Assembly: GCA_012523465.1 (NCBI GenBank)
Contig: JAAYIK010000014.1
Span: 1-64,000, forward strand
Origin: Lysobacteraceae bacterium
Lineage (GTDB): Bacteria > Pseudomonadota > Gammaproteobacteria > Nitrococcales > AK92
Direction: 5' to 3'
Length of the DNA stretch: 64,000 bases
Made by a program: the position numbers and the translations under genes. Shown here piece by piece: positions 9,157-19,435 of this stretch. The stretch's first letter is position 1, and every line of letters begins with the position of its first letter. Below the pieces are notes generated by a model. That model ran no database searches. It had not been told where the DNA came from and saw nothing but the letters and a program-made list of their open reading frames with translations.

Positions 9157-9443
9157 CAGTCGAGCCCGAGCAACCGGACACCGCCGCGGCGGCAGACCAA
9201 GCTGACGCCGTGCCGACCCTGTTCGACATCGCCTTGCCGGGCGCCGAGGCGCGCCGGCTGGGCATTCAGCTCGCCGCCGCGGCGCCCGACCAGGACCGGC
9301 GCCGGCCGCCGCAGGATCTGGACGCACGCATCCGCGCCGCGGTCGAAGCCGCGTTGCCCAAGGTGACCGAGCGCACCGCCGCGGCGCTGCGCGATGCGCT
9401 GATGAAAGAGGTACAAACTGCCCTGCAGCGGTCCGAGCGCTAG
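9153..9443 (+). CDS. Hypothetical 96-residue protein between holC and valS
   Basis: No family is recognised with certainty. The protein is acidic and low-complexity at its N-terminus ([27 protein letters not shown]). It ends in an alpha-helical, alanine-rich segment, [37 protein letters not shown], which could form an amphipathic coiled coil. There is no signal peptide or membrane segment. Coding is supported by the ATGA overlap with holC and by the tight spacing before valS. Proteins of similar size sit at this place in some other proteobacteria (recalled, not checked). Confidence 0.7.
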   Translation: MTVEPEQPDTAAAADQADAVPTLFDIALPGAEARRLGIQLAAAAPDQDRRRPPQDLDARIRAAVEAALPKVTERTAAALRDALMKEVQTALQRSER

Positions 9444-9492
9444 CCGCCGGACCGCTTTCCGTCCTTTTCTCAAACCACTATCGACGGTATCG

Positions 9493-12285
9493 ATGGAAAA
9501 AACGTACGACCCCCACGCGATCGAGCAGCGAATCTACCAAGATTGGGAAGCTGCCGGCCATTTCGCTCCGCGCGGCCAAGGCACGCCCTATTGCATCATG
9601 CTCCCGCCGCCCAACGTCACCGGCACCCTGCACATGGGGCACGCCTTCCAGGTGACGGTCATGGACGCCCTGATCCGTTACCACCGCATGCGGGGCCATG
9701 ACACCTTGTGGCAGCCCGGCACCGACCACGCCGGCATCGCCACCCAGATGGTGGTCGAGCGCCAGCTCAACCAGCAGGGCAAGACCCGTCACGATCTGGG
9801 CCGGGCGGCCTTCGTCGAGAAGGTTTGGGAATGGAAGGAGCAGTCCGGCGGCACCATCACCCGCCAGCTGCGTCGCATGGGCGCATCGGTGGACTGGTCG
9901 CGCGAGCGCTTCACCATGGACCCGGAGCTGTCCGAAGCGGTCAAGGAAGTGTTCGTGCGCCTGTACGAGGACGGCCTGATCTACCGCGGCAAGCGGCTGG
10001 TGAACTGGGACCCGGTGCTGCAGACCGCGGTCTCCGACCTCGAGGTGATCAGCAGCGAGGAGAAGGGCCACCTCTGGGAGCTGCGCTATCCGCTGGCCGA
10101 AGGCAGCGGCCACCTGGTGGTGGCCACCACCCGGCCCGAGACCATGCTGGGCGACACCGCCGTGGCCGTGCACCCTGACGACGCCCGTTACCGCCATCTC
10201 ATCGGCAAGATGGTCAGGCTGCCGCTGACCGAGCGCGAGATCCCGGTCATCGCCGACGACTACGTCGACCCCGAGTTCGGCACCGGCTGCGTCAAGATCA
10301 CGCCGGCCCACGACTTCAACGACTATGCGGTCGGCCAGCGCCACAACCTGCCACTGATCAACATCTTTACCGCCGATGCCCGCATCAACGACGAGGCGCC
10401 GCCCGCCTACCGCGGCCTGGACCGCTGCGAGGCGCGCAAGCGCAGCGTCGCCGACCTGCAGGCCCAGGGGCTGCTGGAATCGGTGAAGGACCACACCCTG
10501 ATGGTGCCGCGCGGTGACCGTACCAACGCCATCATCGAACCCTATCTCACCGATCAGTGGTTCGTGGACCTGACCCGCGACGTGCTGCCGGATGGCCGCC
10601 CCGGCGGGCGCAAGCGCATCACCGAACCCGCCATCCAGTGCGTGCGCGACGGCCGAGTCAAGTTCATCCCCGAGAACTGGACCAAGACCTACTTCAACTG
10701 GCTGAACGACATCCAGGATTGGTGCATCTCGCGGCAGATCTGGTGGGGACACCGCATTCCCGCCTGGTACGACGAGGAAGGCCGGGTCTACGTGGGCCGC
10801 TCCGAGGAGGAGGTGCGCCGCAAGCACCAGCTCGGCGACATTCCGCTGCGCCAGGACGAGGACGTGCTCGACACCTGGTTCTCCTCGGCCCTGTGGCCCT
10901 TCTCCACCCTGGGCTGGCCGCAGCAGACCAAGGCGCTCGAGGTGTTCTACCCGACCAGCGTGCTGGTCACCGGCTTCGACATCATCTTCTTCTGGGTGGC
11001 GCGGATGGTGATGATGGGCCTCTACTGCATGGACGAGGTCCCTTTCCGCGAGGTCTACGTGCACGGCCTGGTGCGCGACCACGAAGGCAACAAGATGTCC
11101 AAGTCGCGCGGCAACGTGCTGGACCCGCTCGATATCATCGATGGCATCGATCTGGAATCGCTGGTGGCCAAGCGCACCACCGGACTGATGCGCCCGCAGG
11201 ACGCGCCCAAGATCGAGGCTGCCACCCGGCGCGAGTTCCCCGAGGGCATCGCCAGTTACGGCACCGACGCGCTGCGCTTCACCTTCGCATCGCTGGCCAC
11301 TACCGGCCGCGACATCATCTTCGACATGGGGCGCGTCGCCGGCTATCGCAATTTCTGCAACAAGCTCTGGAACGCCGCACGTTACGTGCTGATGAACGTG
11401 GAGGGCCAGGACATCGGCGACGGCGAGGTGAAGCTGTCGGTGGCCGACCGCTGGATCGTCTCCCAGCTGCAGCGCACCGAGGCCGCGGTAGTCGAGGCCA
11501 TCGACAACTATCGGCTGGACCAGGCCGCCCAAGCCATCTACGAGTTCGTCTGGGACCAGTACTGCGACTGGTATCTAGAGCTGTCCAAGCCCATCCTGAA
11601 CCAGTCCGGCGACTCGGCCGCCCTGCGTGGAACCCGCCGCACCCTGGTCCGGGTGCTGGAGGCCATCCTGCGCCTGGCGCATCCGCTCATGCCGTTCATC
11701 ACCGAGGAAATCTGGCAGCGGGTGGCGCCGCTGGCCGGCGTGCAGGGCGAGACCATCATGCTGCAGCCCTACCCGCTCCCGGAGGAAAGCAAGATCGACC
11801 GGGAGGCCGAGGCCGAGATCGGCTGGCTGCAGGCGTTCCTGCTCGGCATTCGCCGCATCCGCGGCGAGATGAACATCGCTCCCAGCAAGCCGGTGCCCGT
11901 GCTGCTGCAAAACGGGACCGCTACAGATCGGGAGCGGCTGCAGGCCATGCGCGGCTTCATCGAGTTCCTGGGCCGGCCGGAGTCCATTCGCTGGCTGGAG
12001 CCGGACGAGCCGGCGCCCGAGTCCGCCATCGCCCTGGTCGGCAACATGAAGTTGCTGGTGCCCATGGCCGGACTGATCGACAAGGAGGCCGAGCTAGCCC
12101 GGCTCAACAAGGAGATCGCCCGCCGCCGCCAGGAGCTGGAGCGGGTCTCCGCCAAGCTGGCCAACGCTAGCTTCACCGAGCGGGCGCCGGCCGCAGTGGT
12201 CGAGAAGGAGCGCAACCGGCAGCAGGACCTGCAGGCGGCCCTGCAAACCCTGGAAGAGCAGCTGCGCCGCATCCAGGCGCTGTGA
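9493..12285 (+). CDS. valS: Valine--tRNA ligase
   Basis: A class I aminoacyl-tRNA synthetase of 930 residues. The HIGH-type motif lies in [14 protein letters not shown] (residues 38-51) and the second signature, KMSKS, at about residue 534 within [14 protein letters not shown]. Between them is the CP1 editing domain with [20 protein letters not shown]. The C-terminus carries the ValS coiled-coil arm ([31 protein letters not shown]). It is the last gene of pepA-holC-valS. Confidence 0.98.
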   Translation: MEKTYDPHAIEQRIYQDWEAAGHFAPRGQGTPYCIMLPPPNVTGTLHMGHAFQVTVMDALIRYHRMRGHDTLWQPGTDHAGIATQMVVERQLNQQGKTRHDLGRAAFVEKVWEWKEQSGGTITRQLRRMGASVDWSRERFTMDPELSEAVKEVFVRLYEDGLIYRGKRLVNWDPVLQTAVSDLEVISSEEKGHLWELRYPLAEGSGHLVVATTRPETMLGDTAVAVHPDDARYRHLIGKMVRLPLTEREIPVIADDYVDPEFGTGCVKITPAHDFNDYAVGQRHNLPLINIFTADARINDEAPPAYRGLDRCEARKRSVADLQAQGLLESVKDHTLMVPRGDRTNAIIEPYLTDQWFVDLTRDVLPDGRPGGRKRITEPAIQCVRDGRVKFIPENWTKTYFNWLNDIQDWCISRQIWWGHRIPAWYDEEGRVYVGRSEEEVRRKHQLGDIPLRQDEDVLDTWFSSALWPFSTLGWPQQTKALEVFYPTSVLVTGFDIIFFWVARMVMMGLYCMDEVPFREVYVHGLVRDHEGNKMSKSRGNVLDPLDIIDGIDLESLVAKRTTGLMRPQDAPKIEAATRREFPEGIASYGTDALRFTFASLATTGRDIIFDMGRVAGYRNFCNKLWNAARYVLMNVEGQDIGDGEVKLSVADRWIVSQLQRTEAAVVEAIDNYRLDQAAQAIYEFVWDQYCDWYLELSKPILNQSGDSAALRGTRRTLVRVLEAILRLAHPLMPFITEEIWQRVAPLAGVQGETIMLQPYPLPEESKIDREAEAEIGWLQAFLLGIRRIRGEMNIAPSKPVPVLLQNGTATDRERLQAMRGFIEFLGRPESIRWLEPDEPAPESAIALVGNMKLLVPMAGLIDKEAELARLNKEIARRRQELERVSAKLANASFTERAPAAVVEKERNRQQDLQAALQTLEEQLRRIQAL

Positions 12286-12305
12286 TGCCAGCGCCGGCGA
12301 CTCCG

Positions 12306-12327
12306 GGGCCTGCCAAACCGCAGGCCC
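12306..12327. repeat. Hairpin between convergent valS and DUF2970 gene
   Basis: GGGCCTGC and GCAGGCCC form an 8-bp stem with a 6-nt loop just after the valS stop. No T-run follows on either strand, so it is not a standard intrinsic terminator, although it may protect the mRNA 3' end or act with Rho. Confidence 0.35.
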
Positions 12328-12548
12328 TAGCCGCCGGCGGCGCGCAAGGCGAGCCTAACGATTGCCACCAGAATCAGCACGAACAAAACGGTGAAGATGA
12401 TGCCGCCGATGATGTAGGCGGCCGGGTTGCCATAGGTGAAGTCCCGTATCCGGGCCTGCTGCGACTGCACGCCAAAGGCAGCCGCCAGAATGCTCAGGAC
12501 GACCTGCCAGAACGTCGGCCGCTGGCCGGGCTTGCGCTGTTCGCTCAC
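12327..12548 (-). CDS. DUF2970 small membrane protein
   Basis: From a GTG at 12548 the product is 73 residues: VSEQRKPGQRPTFWQVVLSI and onward. It contains the DUF2970 hallmark SILAAAFGVQSQQARIRDF followed by a single strong hydrophobic helix (YIIGGIIFTVLFVLILVAIVRLALR). A longer in-frame start at 12665 adds a sequence unlike this family. The function of the family is unknown; it is a single-pass inner-membrane protein in many proteobacteria. Confidence 0.8.
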   Translation of the reverse strand: MSEQRKPGQRPTFWQVVLSILAAAFGVQSQQARIRDFTYGNPAAYIIGGIIFTVLFVLILVAIVRLALRAAGG

Positions 12549-12911
12549 GTTGCGCCTCGCTGTGTTACCGCTGTCATCTGCCCTCAGGCACTGCCGCTCG
12601 CCTTTCCGCCCGGCTGCTCCGACGGGGTCGGACCGGACAGCGAAGAGTGCATTGCCTCGGGACACAAACAGTGTATAGATTAAGCAAGAGCGTTCCGCCT
12701 AGAGCTTTCGCACGCCAGACGCGCGGCGCCTAAGCGCGCCCTCATGCTGCTGCAACAGCGGCCAAGAACAAGGAAAAACAGCGTTTCCGGAGCGTGGTCT
12801 TCGCCCGCTGCAGCAGCGTTCATCGCCCTGCACATGGCCTGCGAAAACGGCATAGGAGAGTGTCACAAGATGCGCCGGCAACCTGCCTGCGCTCGCCTGG
12901 GGGGAGATACC
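12549..12911. other. Intergenic region between the DUF2970 gene and a periplasmic-protein gene
   Basis: These 363 bases lie between divergent genes. They hold one plausible plus-strand promoter, TTGCCT (12652-12657) with a 16-nt spacer and TATAGA (12674-12679), which would give a leader of more than 200 nt to the next gene. Possible reading frames here lack ribosome sites and family resemblance. No structured RNA family is recognised. Confidence 0.4.
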
Positions 12912-13304
12912 GTGAAAGCACGTCTCAAGGCTCTGCTCTTCGCGCTGCTGGCGCTTTCCTGCGCCACCGCCGTCGCCGCCAAATCACCGAGCGAGGTCTA
13001 CCTGGAATATCACGCCACCCTCAAAAGTAGCTTCAGCGACCAGGCGATCTGGCACTACTACACCGAATCCGCTCGCCAAGATTTCGAACGCCGGTTCCCG
13101 CCGGCCATGCGCGGCCGCGCCTTCCATCTCATGAAATCCGCCGCCCCCGCCAGCGTGGAAGTCAAGGAAGAGATCATCGACGGGGATACGGCGACCCTGA
13201 TCCTGGTTCCCACCAGCCCCACCCAGGTGGAACAGGGCGAAGCCATCTTGCGCCTGGAAAACGGCAGCTGGAAGCTAGAGCAGGTGACATGGCGCGTTCC
13301 CTGA
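12912..13304 (+). CDS. Hypothetical secreted protein
   Basis: A GTG start preceded by GGGGAGATACC gives 130 residues. The N-terminus VKARLKALLFALLALSCATAVAA is a Sec signal peptide with cleavage expected after AVAA (about residue 23). The mature part (about 107 residues) runs KSPSEVYLEYHATLKSSFSDQAIWHYYTESARQ and ends in beta-strand-like EGEAILRLENGSWKLEQVTWRV. This resembles small DUF4878/NTF2-like lipocone proteins in layout only. No catalytic residues are recognisable. It is convergent with rimI, 11 nt away. Confidence 0.75.
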   Translation: MKARLKALLFALLALSCATAVAAKSPSEVYLEYHATLKSSFSDQAIWHYYTESARQDFERRFPPAMRGRAFHLMKSAAPASVEVKEEIIDGDTATLILVPTSPTQVEQGEAILRLENGSWKLEQVTWRVP

Positions 13305-13315
13305 CCGGGCAGGTC

Positions 13316-13804
13316 TCAGACCTCCCAGTCCTCGTCATGCGGAATGTATCTGGCCAGCACCAAGGCGTCCTCGCGTCCCCGCTCCGCCGGATAATAGCCC
13401 TTGCGCCGCCCGACCTCGATGAAGCCCATGGCATGGTACAGCTGCAGGGCGGCGACATTGGAAGGCCGCACCTCGAGGAAAATCTGATCGGCTCCGGTCC
13501 GCCCGGCCTGCCGCAGCACATGCTCAAGCAGCAGCCTGCCCAGTCCCCGCCGCTGGTAATCCGGATCGACGCAGAGATTGAGCAAATGGGCTTCGCCACC
13601 TCCGCTCGACATCAGGGCATAACCGACGATGCGCTCGCCCAGCAGGCACACCCATGCGCCGTAACCGACTCGCAGGCAATCGCGAAAGATGCCTGGCGTC
13701 CAGGGGAAGGGATAGGCTCGCCGCTCGATCTCGATGACGGTATCGAGGTCGTCCGCGGTCATGCGCCGGATGCGTGGCGTTTCCTCAGACAGCGCCGCGC
13801 TCAT
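13316..13804 (-). CDS. rimI: Ribosomal protein bS18 alanine N-acetyltransferase
   Basis: A 162-residue GNAT acetyltransferase. RRMTADDLDTVIEIERRAYPFPWT is typical of RimI substrate-binding. The acetyl-CoA loop is VDPDYQRRGLGRLLLEHVL (R/Q-x-x-G-x-G/A pattern), followed by LEVRPSNVAALQLYHAMGF. The gene overlaps the 3' end of the upstream uracil-DNA glycosylase gene by 20 bp, so the two are probably co-translated. The pairing with a type-4 UDG is common in this bacterial class. Confidence 0.93.
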   Translation of the reverse strand: MSAALSEETPRIRRMTADDLDTVIEIERRAYPFPWTPGIFRDCLRVGYGAWVCLLGERIVGYALMSSGGGEAHLLNLCVDPDYQRRGLGRLLLEHVLRQAGRTGADQIFLEVRPSNVAALQLYHAMGFIEVGRRKGYYPAERGREDALVLARYIPHDEDWEV

Positions 13805-14525
13805 GCTGCCCCTCGTCGGCCAGCAGGGTCCGGAGCAGCTTGAGATCCTGCCAGGCGCGCGCCTTGTCGTGCGGCGAGCGCAACAAATAGGCCGGATGGT
13901 AGGTCACCACCAAGGGAATGCCGTGCTCACCATAGTGCAGCACCCGGCCGCGCAGCTGGGCCAGCGGCGCGGTGCTTTGCAGCAAATGCTGGGCCGCCTG
14001 CCGCCCCAGCGCCAGCATCACCCGCGGCTGCACCAGCTCGATCTGCCGCTGCAGAAAGGGTCGACAGGCTGCCACCTCGTCGAGCTGCGGGTCACGGTTG
14101 CCGGGCGGACGACACTTGAGCAGATTGGCGATATAGACCTTGTCGCGAGGCCAGCCCATGGCCTTCAGCATCAGATTCAGCAGCTGACCGGCCCGGCCGA
14201 CGAACGGCTCGCCCTGACGATCCTCATCCGCCCCCGGCGCCTCCCCGACCACCAGCAGCGGGCTGCTGCGATCACCGACGCCGAAGACAGTTTGGGTGCG
14301 GGTGGTGTGCAGACCGCACCGCCGGCAACCCGCGACCTCGGCCGCCAGCGTTTCCCAGGCCAGCGGCGCAGTAGCGGCCACCGGCCGCTCGGCGGTCACA
14401 GCCAGCTCGGCCACGGCCGGCTCGCTGGCGGCAGCAGCGGGCGGCGGCAAGCGCCGCCGCTGCCAGACCTCGATGCCCATGCGCTGCAGATAGCGCAACT
14501 GCAGCTCAGCCCGTGTCGCGCTCAT
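13785..14525 (-). CDS. Uracil-DNA glycosylase, family 4 (4Fe-4S)
   Basis: A base-excision enzyme that removes uracil from DNA. The 246-residue protein has the active-site motif GEAPGADEDRQGEPFVGRAGQ. The four cluster-ligating cysteines are in the family-4 spacing: CRRC, and two Cys 16 apart in LLKCRPPGNRDPQLDEVAAC. The later motif is YHPAYLLR, the HPA(Y/S) loop. An N-terminal extension of about 75 residues, rich in Ala and Pro (PPPAAAASEPAVAEL), precedes the catalytic domain. Confidence 0.92.
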   Translation of the reverse strand: MSATRAELQLRYLQRMGIEVWQRRRLPPPAAAASEPAVAELAVTAERPVAATAPLAWETLAAEVAGCRRCGLHTTRTQTVFGVGDRSSPLLVVGEAPGADEDRQGEPFVGRAGQLLNLMLKAMGWPRDKVYIANLLKCRPPGNRDPQLDEVAACRPFLQRQIELVQPRVMLALGRQAAQHLLQSTAPLAQLRGRVLHYGEHGIPLVVTYHPAYLLRSPHDKARAWQDLKLLRTLLADEGQHERGAV

Positions 14526-14558
14526 GTCGTTCCGGCGCCACCCCGCGCATGCCCCGCG

Positions 14559-16110
14559 TCAAATACCCCCGACCTGGGGATGCGTGCGGCTGCCCCCCTG
14601 CCACAGCTTATTGACGGCGTTGACATAGGCCCGGGCCGACGCGATGACGATATCGGTGTCGGCGCCCTGCCCATTGACGATCCGCCCGCCCTTGTCCAGC
14701 CGCACCGTGACCTCGCCCTGGGCGTCGGTGCCGGTCGTGATGCTGTTGACCGAATACAGCACCAGCTCGCTTTCGGAGGCGACGATTTGCTCGATGGCCT
14801 TGAAGGACGCGTCCACCGGGCCGCTGCCTTCAGCCTCGGCATGCCGCTCGACCCCGTCTACCGACAGCGTCACCTTGGCCCGCGGCGTCTCGCCGGTCTG
14901 CGAGCAGACGCTCAGGAACACCAGCTTCACCCGCTCGTTCTCCAGCTCGGTGCTGGTCTCGGTGGCCAGGGCCTGCAAGTCTTCGTCGAAGATCTCGTGC
15001 TTCTTGTCGGCCAGCTCCTTGAAGCGGGCGAAGGCCTCGTTCAGCTGCTCCTCCGACTCGAAGGTGATGCCCAGCTCCTGCAGCCGGCTACGGAAGGCGG
15101 CCCGTCCCGAGTGCTTGCCCAGCACCATGCGGTTGGTATGCCAGCCGACGTCCTCGGCCCGCATGATCTCGTAGGTCTCGCGGTGCTTGAGCACGCCGTC
15201 CTGATGGATGCCGGACTCATGGGCGAAGGCGTTGGCGCCGACGATGGCCTTGTTTGGTTGCACCGGGAAGCCGGTGATGTTGGACACCAGCCGCGAGGTC
15301 GGCACGATCTCGCGGGTGTTGATGTCGGTATCGCAGGGGAAGACGTCCTGGCGAGTCCGCACCGCCATGACGATTTCCTCCAGCGACGCATTGCCGGCCC
15401 GCTCGCCCAGTCCCGTTGATGGTGCACTCGACCTGGCGCGCACCGGCCAGCACAGCCGCCAGCGAGTTGGCCACGGCAAGCCCCAGGTCATTGTGGCAGT
15501 GCACAGAGAAGATGGCCTTGTCGGAATTGGGCACGCGCTCGATGAGGGAGCGGATCAGCTCAGCGAACTGATGCGGCACCGCGTAGCCGACGGTATCGGG
15601 TATGTTGACCGTGGTGGCCCCAGCGTCGATGACTGCCTCGATCACCCGGCAGAGGAAGTCGGGATCGGAACGGCCGGCATCCTCGGGCGAGAACTCGACG
15701 TCATCGCACAAGCTGCGCGCCAGCCGCACCGCCCGCACCGCCTGCTCCAGCACCTGCTCCGGCGTCATCTTCAGCTTCTTTTCCATGTGAATGGGCGATG
15801 TCGCCAGGAAGGTATGGATGCGCGCCGCCTCCGCATCGGCGAGGGCCTCGGCGGCGCGACGGATGTCCTGCTCGTGGGCGCGGGCCAGGGCGCAGATGCG
15901 GCTGTCCCGCACCGCCCGGGCCACCGCCTGCACCGCCTCGAAATCGCCGCCACTTGCGGCCGGGAAGCCGGCCTCGATCACGTCGACACGCATGCGCTCC
16001 AGAGCCTTGGCGATGCGCACCTTCTCGTCGCGGGTCATGGACGCGCCTGGGCTTTGCTCGCCGTCGCGCAGGGTGGTATCGAATATGATCAGCTTGCTCT
16101 TCTCGCTCAT
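14559..16110 (-). pseudogene. leuA: 2-isopropylmalate synthase, interrupted by a one-base frameshift
   Basis: LeuA condenses acetyl-CoA with 2-ketoisovalerate, the first step of leucine synthesis. The first frame starts [22 protein letters not shown] (DTTLRDGEQ signature) and contains [13 protein letters not shown]. The second resumes with [18 protein letters not shown] and contains the Zn-binding HESGIHQDG and the C-terminal regulatory domain. Conserved [11 protein letters not shown] is broken at 15411-15414: the minus strand reads AACGGGACTGGGC where AACGGACTGGGC would keep frame. The whole gene is 1552 nt, 517 codons plus one base, so one extra base explains everything. Both halves are otherwise well preserved. 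A sequencing or assembly error in the G-run is quite possible; a genuine recent mutation is the alternative. Confidence 0.9.
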
Positions 16111-16196
16111 TTTCCAGGCTCTCGCAGGCTCACAACCGCCGACGCGGCTTTGTTGTCGTACCCGTTCACTTTAGATGACTTCCCGCACCACCGCGA

Positions 16197-16973
16197 TCAC
16201 TCAGGGATGCCGCCGCGCTTTGCCCGCCGCTGGGCGCGCAGACCGGTGATGGTGATGACCGGCCCGGAAACCAGATAGGTCAGGAACACCAGGAACAGCA
16301 CCATCGGCGGATTGATCATCGCGAAGGCAACGGCCAGCACGACGATCACGATGGTCACGAACGGCACCCGATAGCGGAAGTCGAACTCCTTGAAACTGTA
16401 ATAACGAATGTTGCTGACCATCAGCAGTGCGGCCGTCACCGTCAGCACCCAAGCAACCAGGCCGACCGGCCAGCCCCTGGCGTTCAGCTCGTCCCCCACC
16501 CATACCAGAGACACCACGGCCGCCGCCGCGGCCGGGCTAGGCAGGCCCTGGAAGTACTTCTTGTCGACGATGCCGACCATGGTATTGAAGCGCGCCAGCC
16601 GCAGCCCGGCGCAGGCGGTATAGGTGAACGCGCCCAGCCAGCCGATTTTACCCCAGGTCGGTCCCATGCTGGCCAAGCTGTGCAACGCCCACTCGTAGAT
16701 GACCAGCGCCGGGGCGACCCCAAACGACACCATGTCGGCGATACTGTCGTACTGCACGCCGAAATCGCTCTGGGTGTTGGTGAGCCGGGCCACCCGCCCG
16801 TCCAGGCTATCGAACACCATGGCGACGAAAATGCATACCGCCGCTACGCCGAACTGATCGCCATTGGCCGAGACGATGGCGAAGAAGCCGAAAAACAGCG
16901 CGATGGTGGTAAACAAATTTGGCAGCAAATAAATGCCGCGCCGCCGCTTACTCTCGTGTCCGTTGCTATCCAT
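16197..16973 (-). CDS. pssA: CDP-diacylglycerol--serine O-phosphatidyltransferase
   Basis: This integral membrane enzyme makes phosphatidylserine, the precursor of phosphatidylethanolamine. The CDP-alcohol phosphotransferase motif D-G-x2-A-R-x8-G-x3-D-x3-D is complete in DSLDGRVARLTNTQSDFGVQ followed by YDSIAD. Several membrane helices follow. The ATG at 16973 gives 258 residues; a TTG at 16997 is possible. The position between ilvC and leuA is a conserved arrangement. An intrinsic terminator separates it from ilvC, so it likely has its own promoter or depends on read-through. Confidence 0.94.
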   Translation of the reverse strand: MDSNGHESKRRRGIYLLPNLFTTIALFFGFFAIVSANGDQFGVAAVCIFVAMVFDSLDGRVARLTNTQSDFGVQYDSIADMVSFGVAPALVIYEWALHSLASMGPTWGKIGWLGAFTYTACAGLRLARFNTMVGIVDKKYFQGLPSPAAAAAVVSLVWVGDELNARGWPVGLVAWVLTVTAALLMVSNIRYYSFKEFDFRYRVPFVTIVIVVLAVAFAMINPPMVLFLVFLTYLVSGPVITITGLRAQRRAKRGGIPE

Positions 16974-17073
16974 GAAGCCGGAATCGCCTTCTGCCAACTT
17001 GCTGCCGTTCCACTGTAACGCGATTTGCCGCGCTCGCTAAGAGCGGCGTCGCACTCCGAGCGTGGCCACAACC

Positions 17074-17099
17074 AAAAAGGCCGGGCATGGCCCGGCCTT
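17074..17099 (-). terminator. Intrinsic terminator after ilvC
   Basis: On the minus strand an 8-bp GC stem (GGCCGGGC/GCCCGGCC, extended by two A-T pairs) with a 3-nt loop is followed by a run of T. It lies about 20 nt beyond the ilvC stop, ending ilvH-ilvC transcription before pssA. Confidence 0.85.
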
Positions 17100-17118
17100 G
17101 TCGGCTGTCAGCAAAGTC

Positions 17119-18162
<1,044 letters not shown>

Positions 18163-18210
18163 TCAATCGGAATCCGGCCGTGCTGCCCGCTTGCCTGGCA
18201 GTCCGCCGCG

Positions 18211-18705
18211 TTAAATTCTGAGCTGCTTTTCGCCCCTGGCGATGCCGAGCACGCCCGAGCGGGCCACTTCCAGGATGGTGCCGCGGCCCAGCGCCTGAAT
18301 GAAGGCATCCAGCTTCTCGCTGGTGCCGGTCATCTCGATGGTGAAGATCTTGTCGGAAACGTCCAGGATCTTGCCGCGGAAGATATCGGTCAACCGCTTG
18401 ATCTCGGCACGGTTGTCATTGCCGATGGCCTGCACTTTCAGCAGCATCATCTCGCGCTCGATGTGCGGTGCTTCCGTGATGTCCATCACCTTGACGACAT
18501 CCAGCAGCTTGTTCAGCTGTTTGATGATCTGCTCGATGATGCGCTCGTTGCCGATGGTTACCAGCGTCATGCGCGAGAGCGTAGGATCGTCGGTCGCAGC
18601 GACGGTGAGCGATTCGATGTTGTAACCGCGAGCAGTGAACAGTCCGGCGATGCGGGAAAGCGCACCGAACTCGTTTTCGACGAGGATCGAGATAATGTGC
18701 CGCAT
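18211..18705 (-). CDS. ilvH: Acetolactate synthase small (regulatory) subunit, without adjacent catalytic subunit
   Basis: IlvH binds valine and activates the catalytic subunit IlvI/IlvB. The 164-residue product has the N-terminal ACT domain (MRHIISILVENEFGALSRIAGLFTARGYNIESLTV) and the C-terminal domain ending ILEVARSGVLGIARGE. A longer in-frame start at 18801 is not supported by the family. Usually ilvI lies directly upstream, but here the next gene in that direction is a DUF4124 gene on the opposite strand. The catalytic subunit must therefore be encoded elsewhere. A promoter candidate lies just upstream. Confidence 0.95.
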   Translation of the reverse strand: MRHIISILVENEFGALSRIAGLFTARGYNIESLTVAATDDPTLSRMTLVTIGNERIIEQIIKQLNKLLDVVKVMDITEAPHIEREMMLLKVQAIGNDNRAEIKRLTDIFRGKILDVSDKIFTIEMTGTSEKLDAFIQALGRGTILEVARSGVLGIARGEKQLRI

Positions 18706-18783
18706 ATGCTTTGATGTATAGGTCGTCAGGGTTGTCGAGGGCCGCCGCTGCCGCCTTGCGGTGGGCCGCAGCGCATCTAACCC

Positions 18784-18811
18784 ATTATCGGCGTGCCGCA
18801 AATCAAGGCAA
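18784..18811 (-). promoter_or_regulatory. Candidate promoter for ilvH-ilvC
   Basis: On the minus strand TTGCCT (18811-18806) is followed after 16 nt by GATAAT (18789-18784), four and five matches to consensus. Its place, 80 nt before the ilvH start, fits an ilvHC operon that has lost the usual ilvI upstream. No leader peptide or attenuator was recognised. Confidence 0.45.
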
Positions 18812-18933
18812 GCTACTGCGGATTGCGGATCGCGTCAAGGGAAGCGCCGGGGCGTGATCGGCTTCACCTTGTCGGCTCCGAGGCTTACGCATAATCTGCC
18901 AGGCAACAATAACGAAAATCGAGGGGCATCGCC

Positions 18934-19356
18934 ATGCGCATCGCCGTCATCGCTGGTCTTCTCCTCCTCGGCCTCGGCAGCGCCGGGGCGCAACAGATCT
19001 ACAAATGGACCGACGCCCAGGGGCGCGTGCATTACTCGTCGCAGCCGCCGCGCGACGTCCAGGCCGAGCCAGTCCGCATCACTCCGCCGCCGTCGGCGCG
19101 CCAGCCGCAGACCTCGCCGCCCGGCACGGCGCAGCAAGAGCCGGCGCCATCCACCGCGCAGGATGATCCGGCAGCCGCCCGCCAGGCTGCCTACCGGGAG
19201 AACTGCGAGATTGCCCGCCGCAACCTGGCCCTGCTGGAGGACGAATCCAAGCGCCGCTTCCGGATTGACGGCGGCGAGCCGGTCTACCTCACCGACGAGG
19301 AGCGCCAGGCCAGGATCGCGCAGGCGCGGGAGATGATCGCCACCTATTGCGAGTGA
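18934..19356 (+). CDS. DUF4124-domain exported protein
   Basis: A 140-residue secreted protein. The signal peptide is [20 protein letters not shown]. Directly after it is the DUF4124 core [19 protein letters not shown], a short WxD-x-G-x-x-H-Y/F-S motif. A Pro/Gln/Ala-rich linker and a C-terminal helical region with two Cys ([15 protein letters not shown]) that may pair in the periplasm follow. The function of the family is unknown. It stands alone between ilvH and proS. Confidence 0.85.
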   Translation: MRIAVIAGLLLLGLGSAGAQQIYKWTDAQGRVHYSSQPPRDVQAEPVRITPPPSARQPQTSPPGTAQQEPAPSTAQDDPAAARQAAYRENCEIARRNLALLEDESKRRFRIDGGEPVYLTDEERQARIAQAREMIATYCE

Positions 19357-19435
19357 GCCGCTCCCGGCAAAGCTGCCGCCGACGCCGGCATGGTATATCC
19401 TTGCGCCCAGGTTTGGTTCAGAGGGCCATAGCGAC

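Noticed and set aside
10557-12170. A 537-codon plus-strand frame inside valS.
   Set aside because: It is an alternative frame of valS; the valS frame has all synthetase motifs and this one is Arg/Pro-rich noise.
15400-15420. Programmed ribosomal frameshifting in leuA.
   Set aside because: No slippery heptamer or downstream pseudoknot is apparent, and LeuA is not known to use frameshifting; an indel is simpler.
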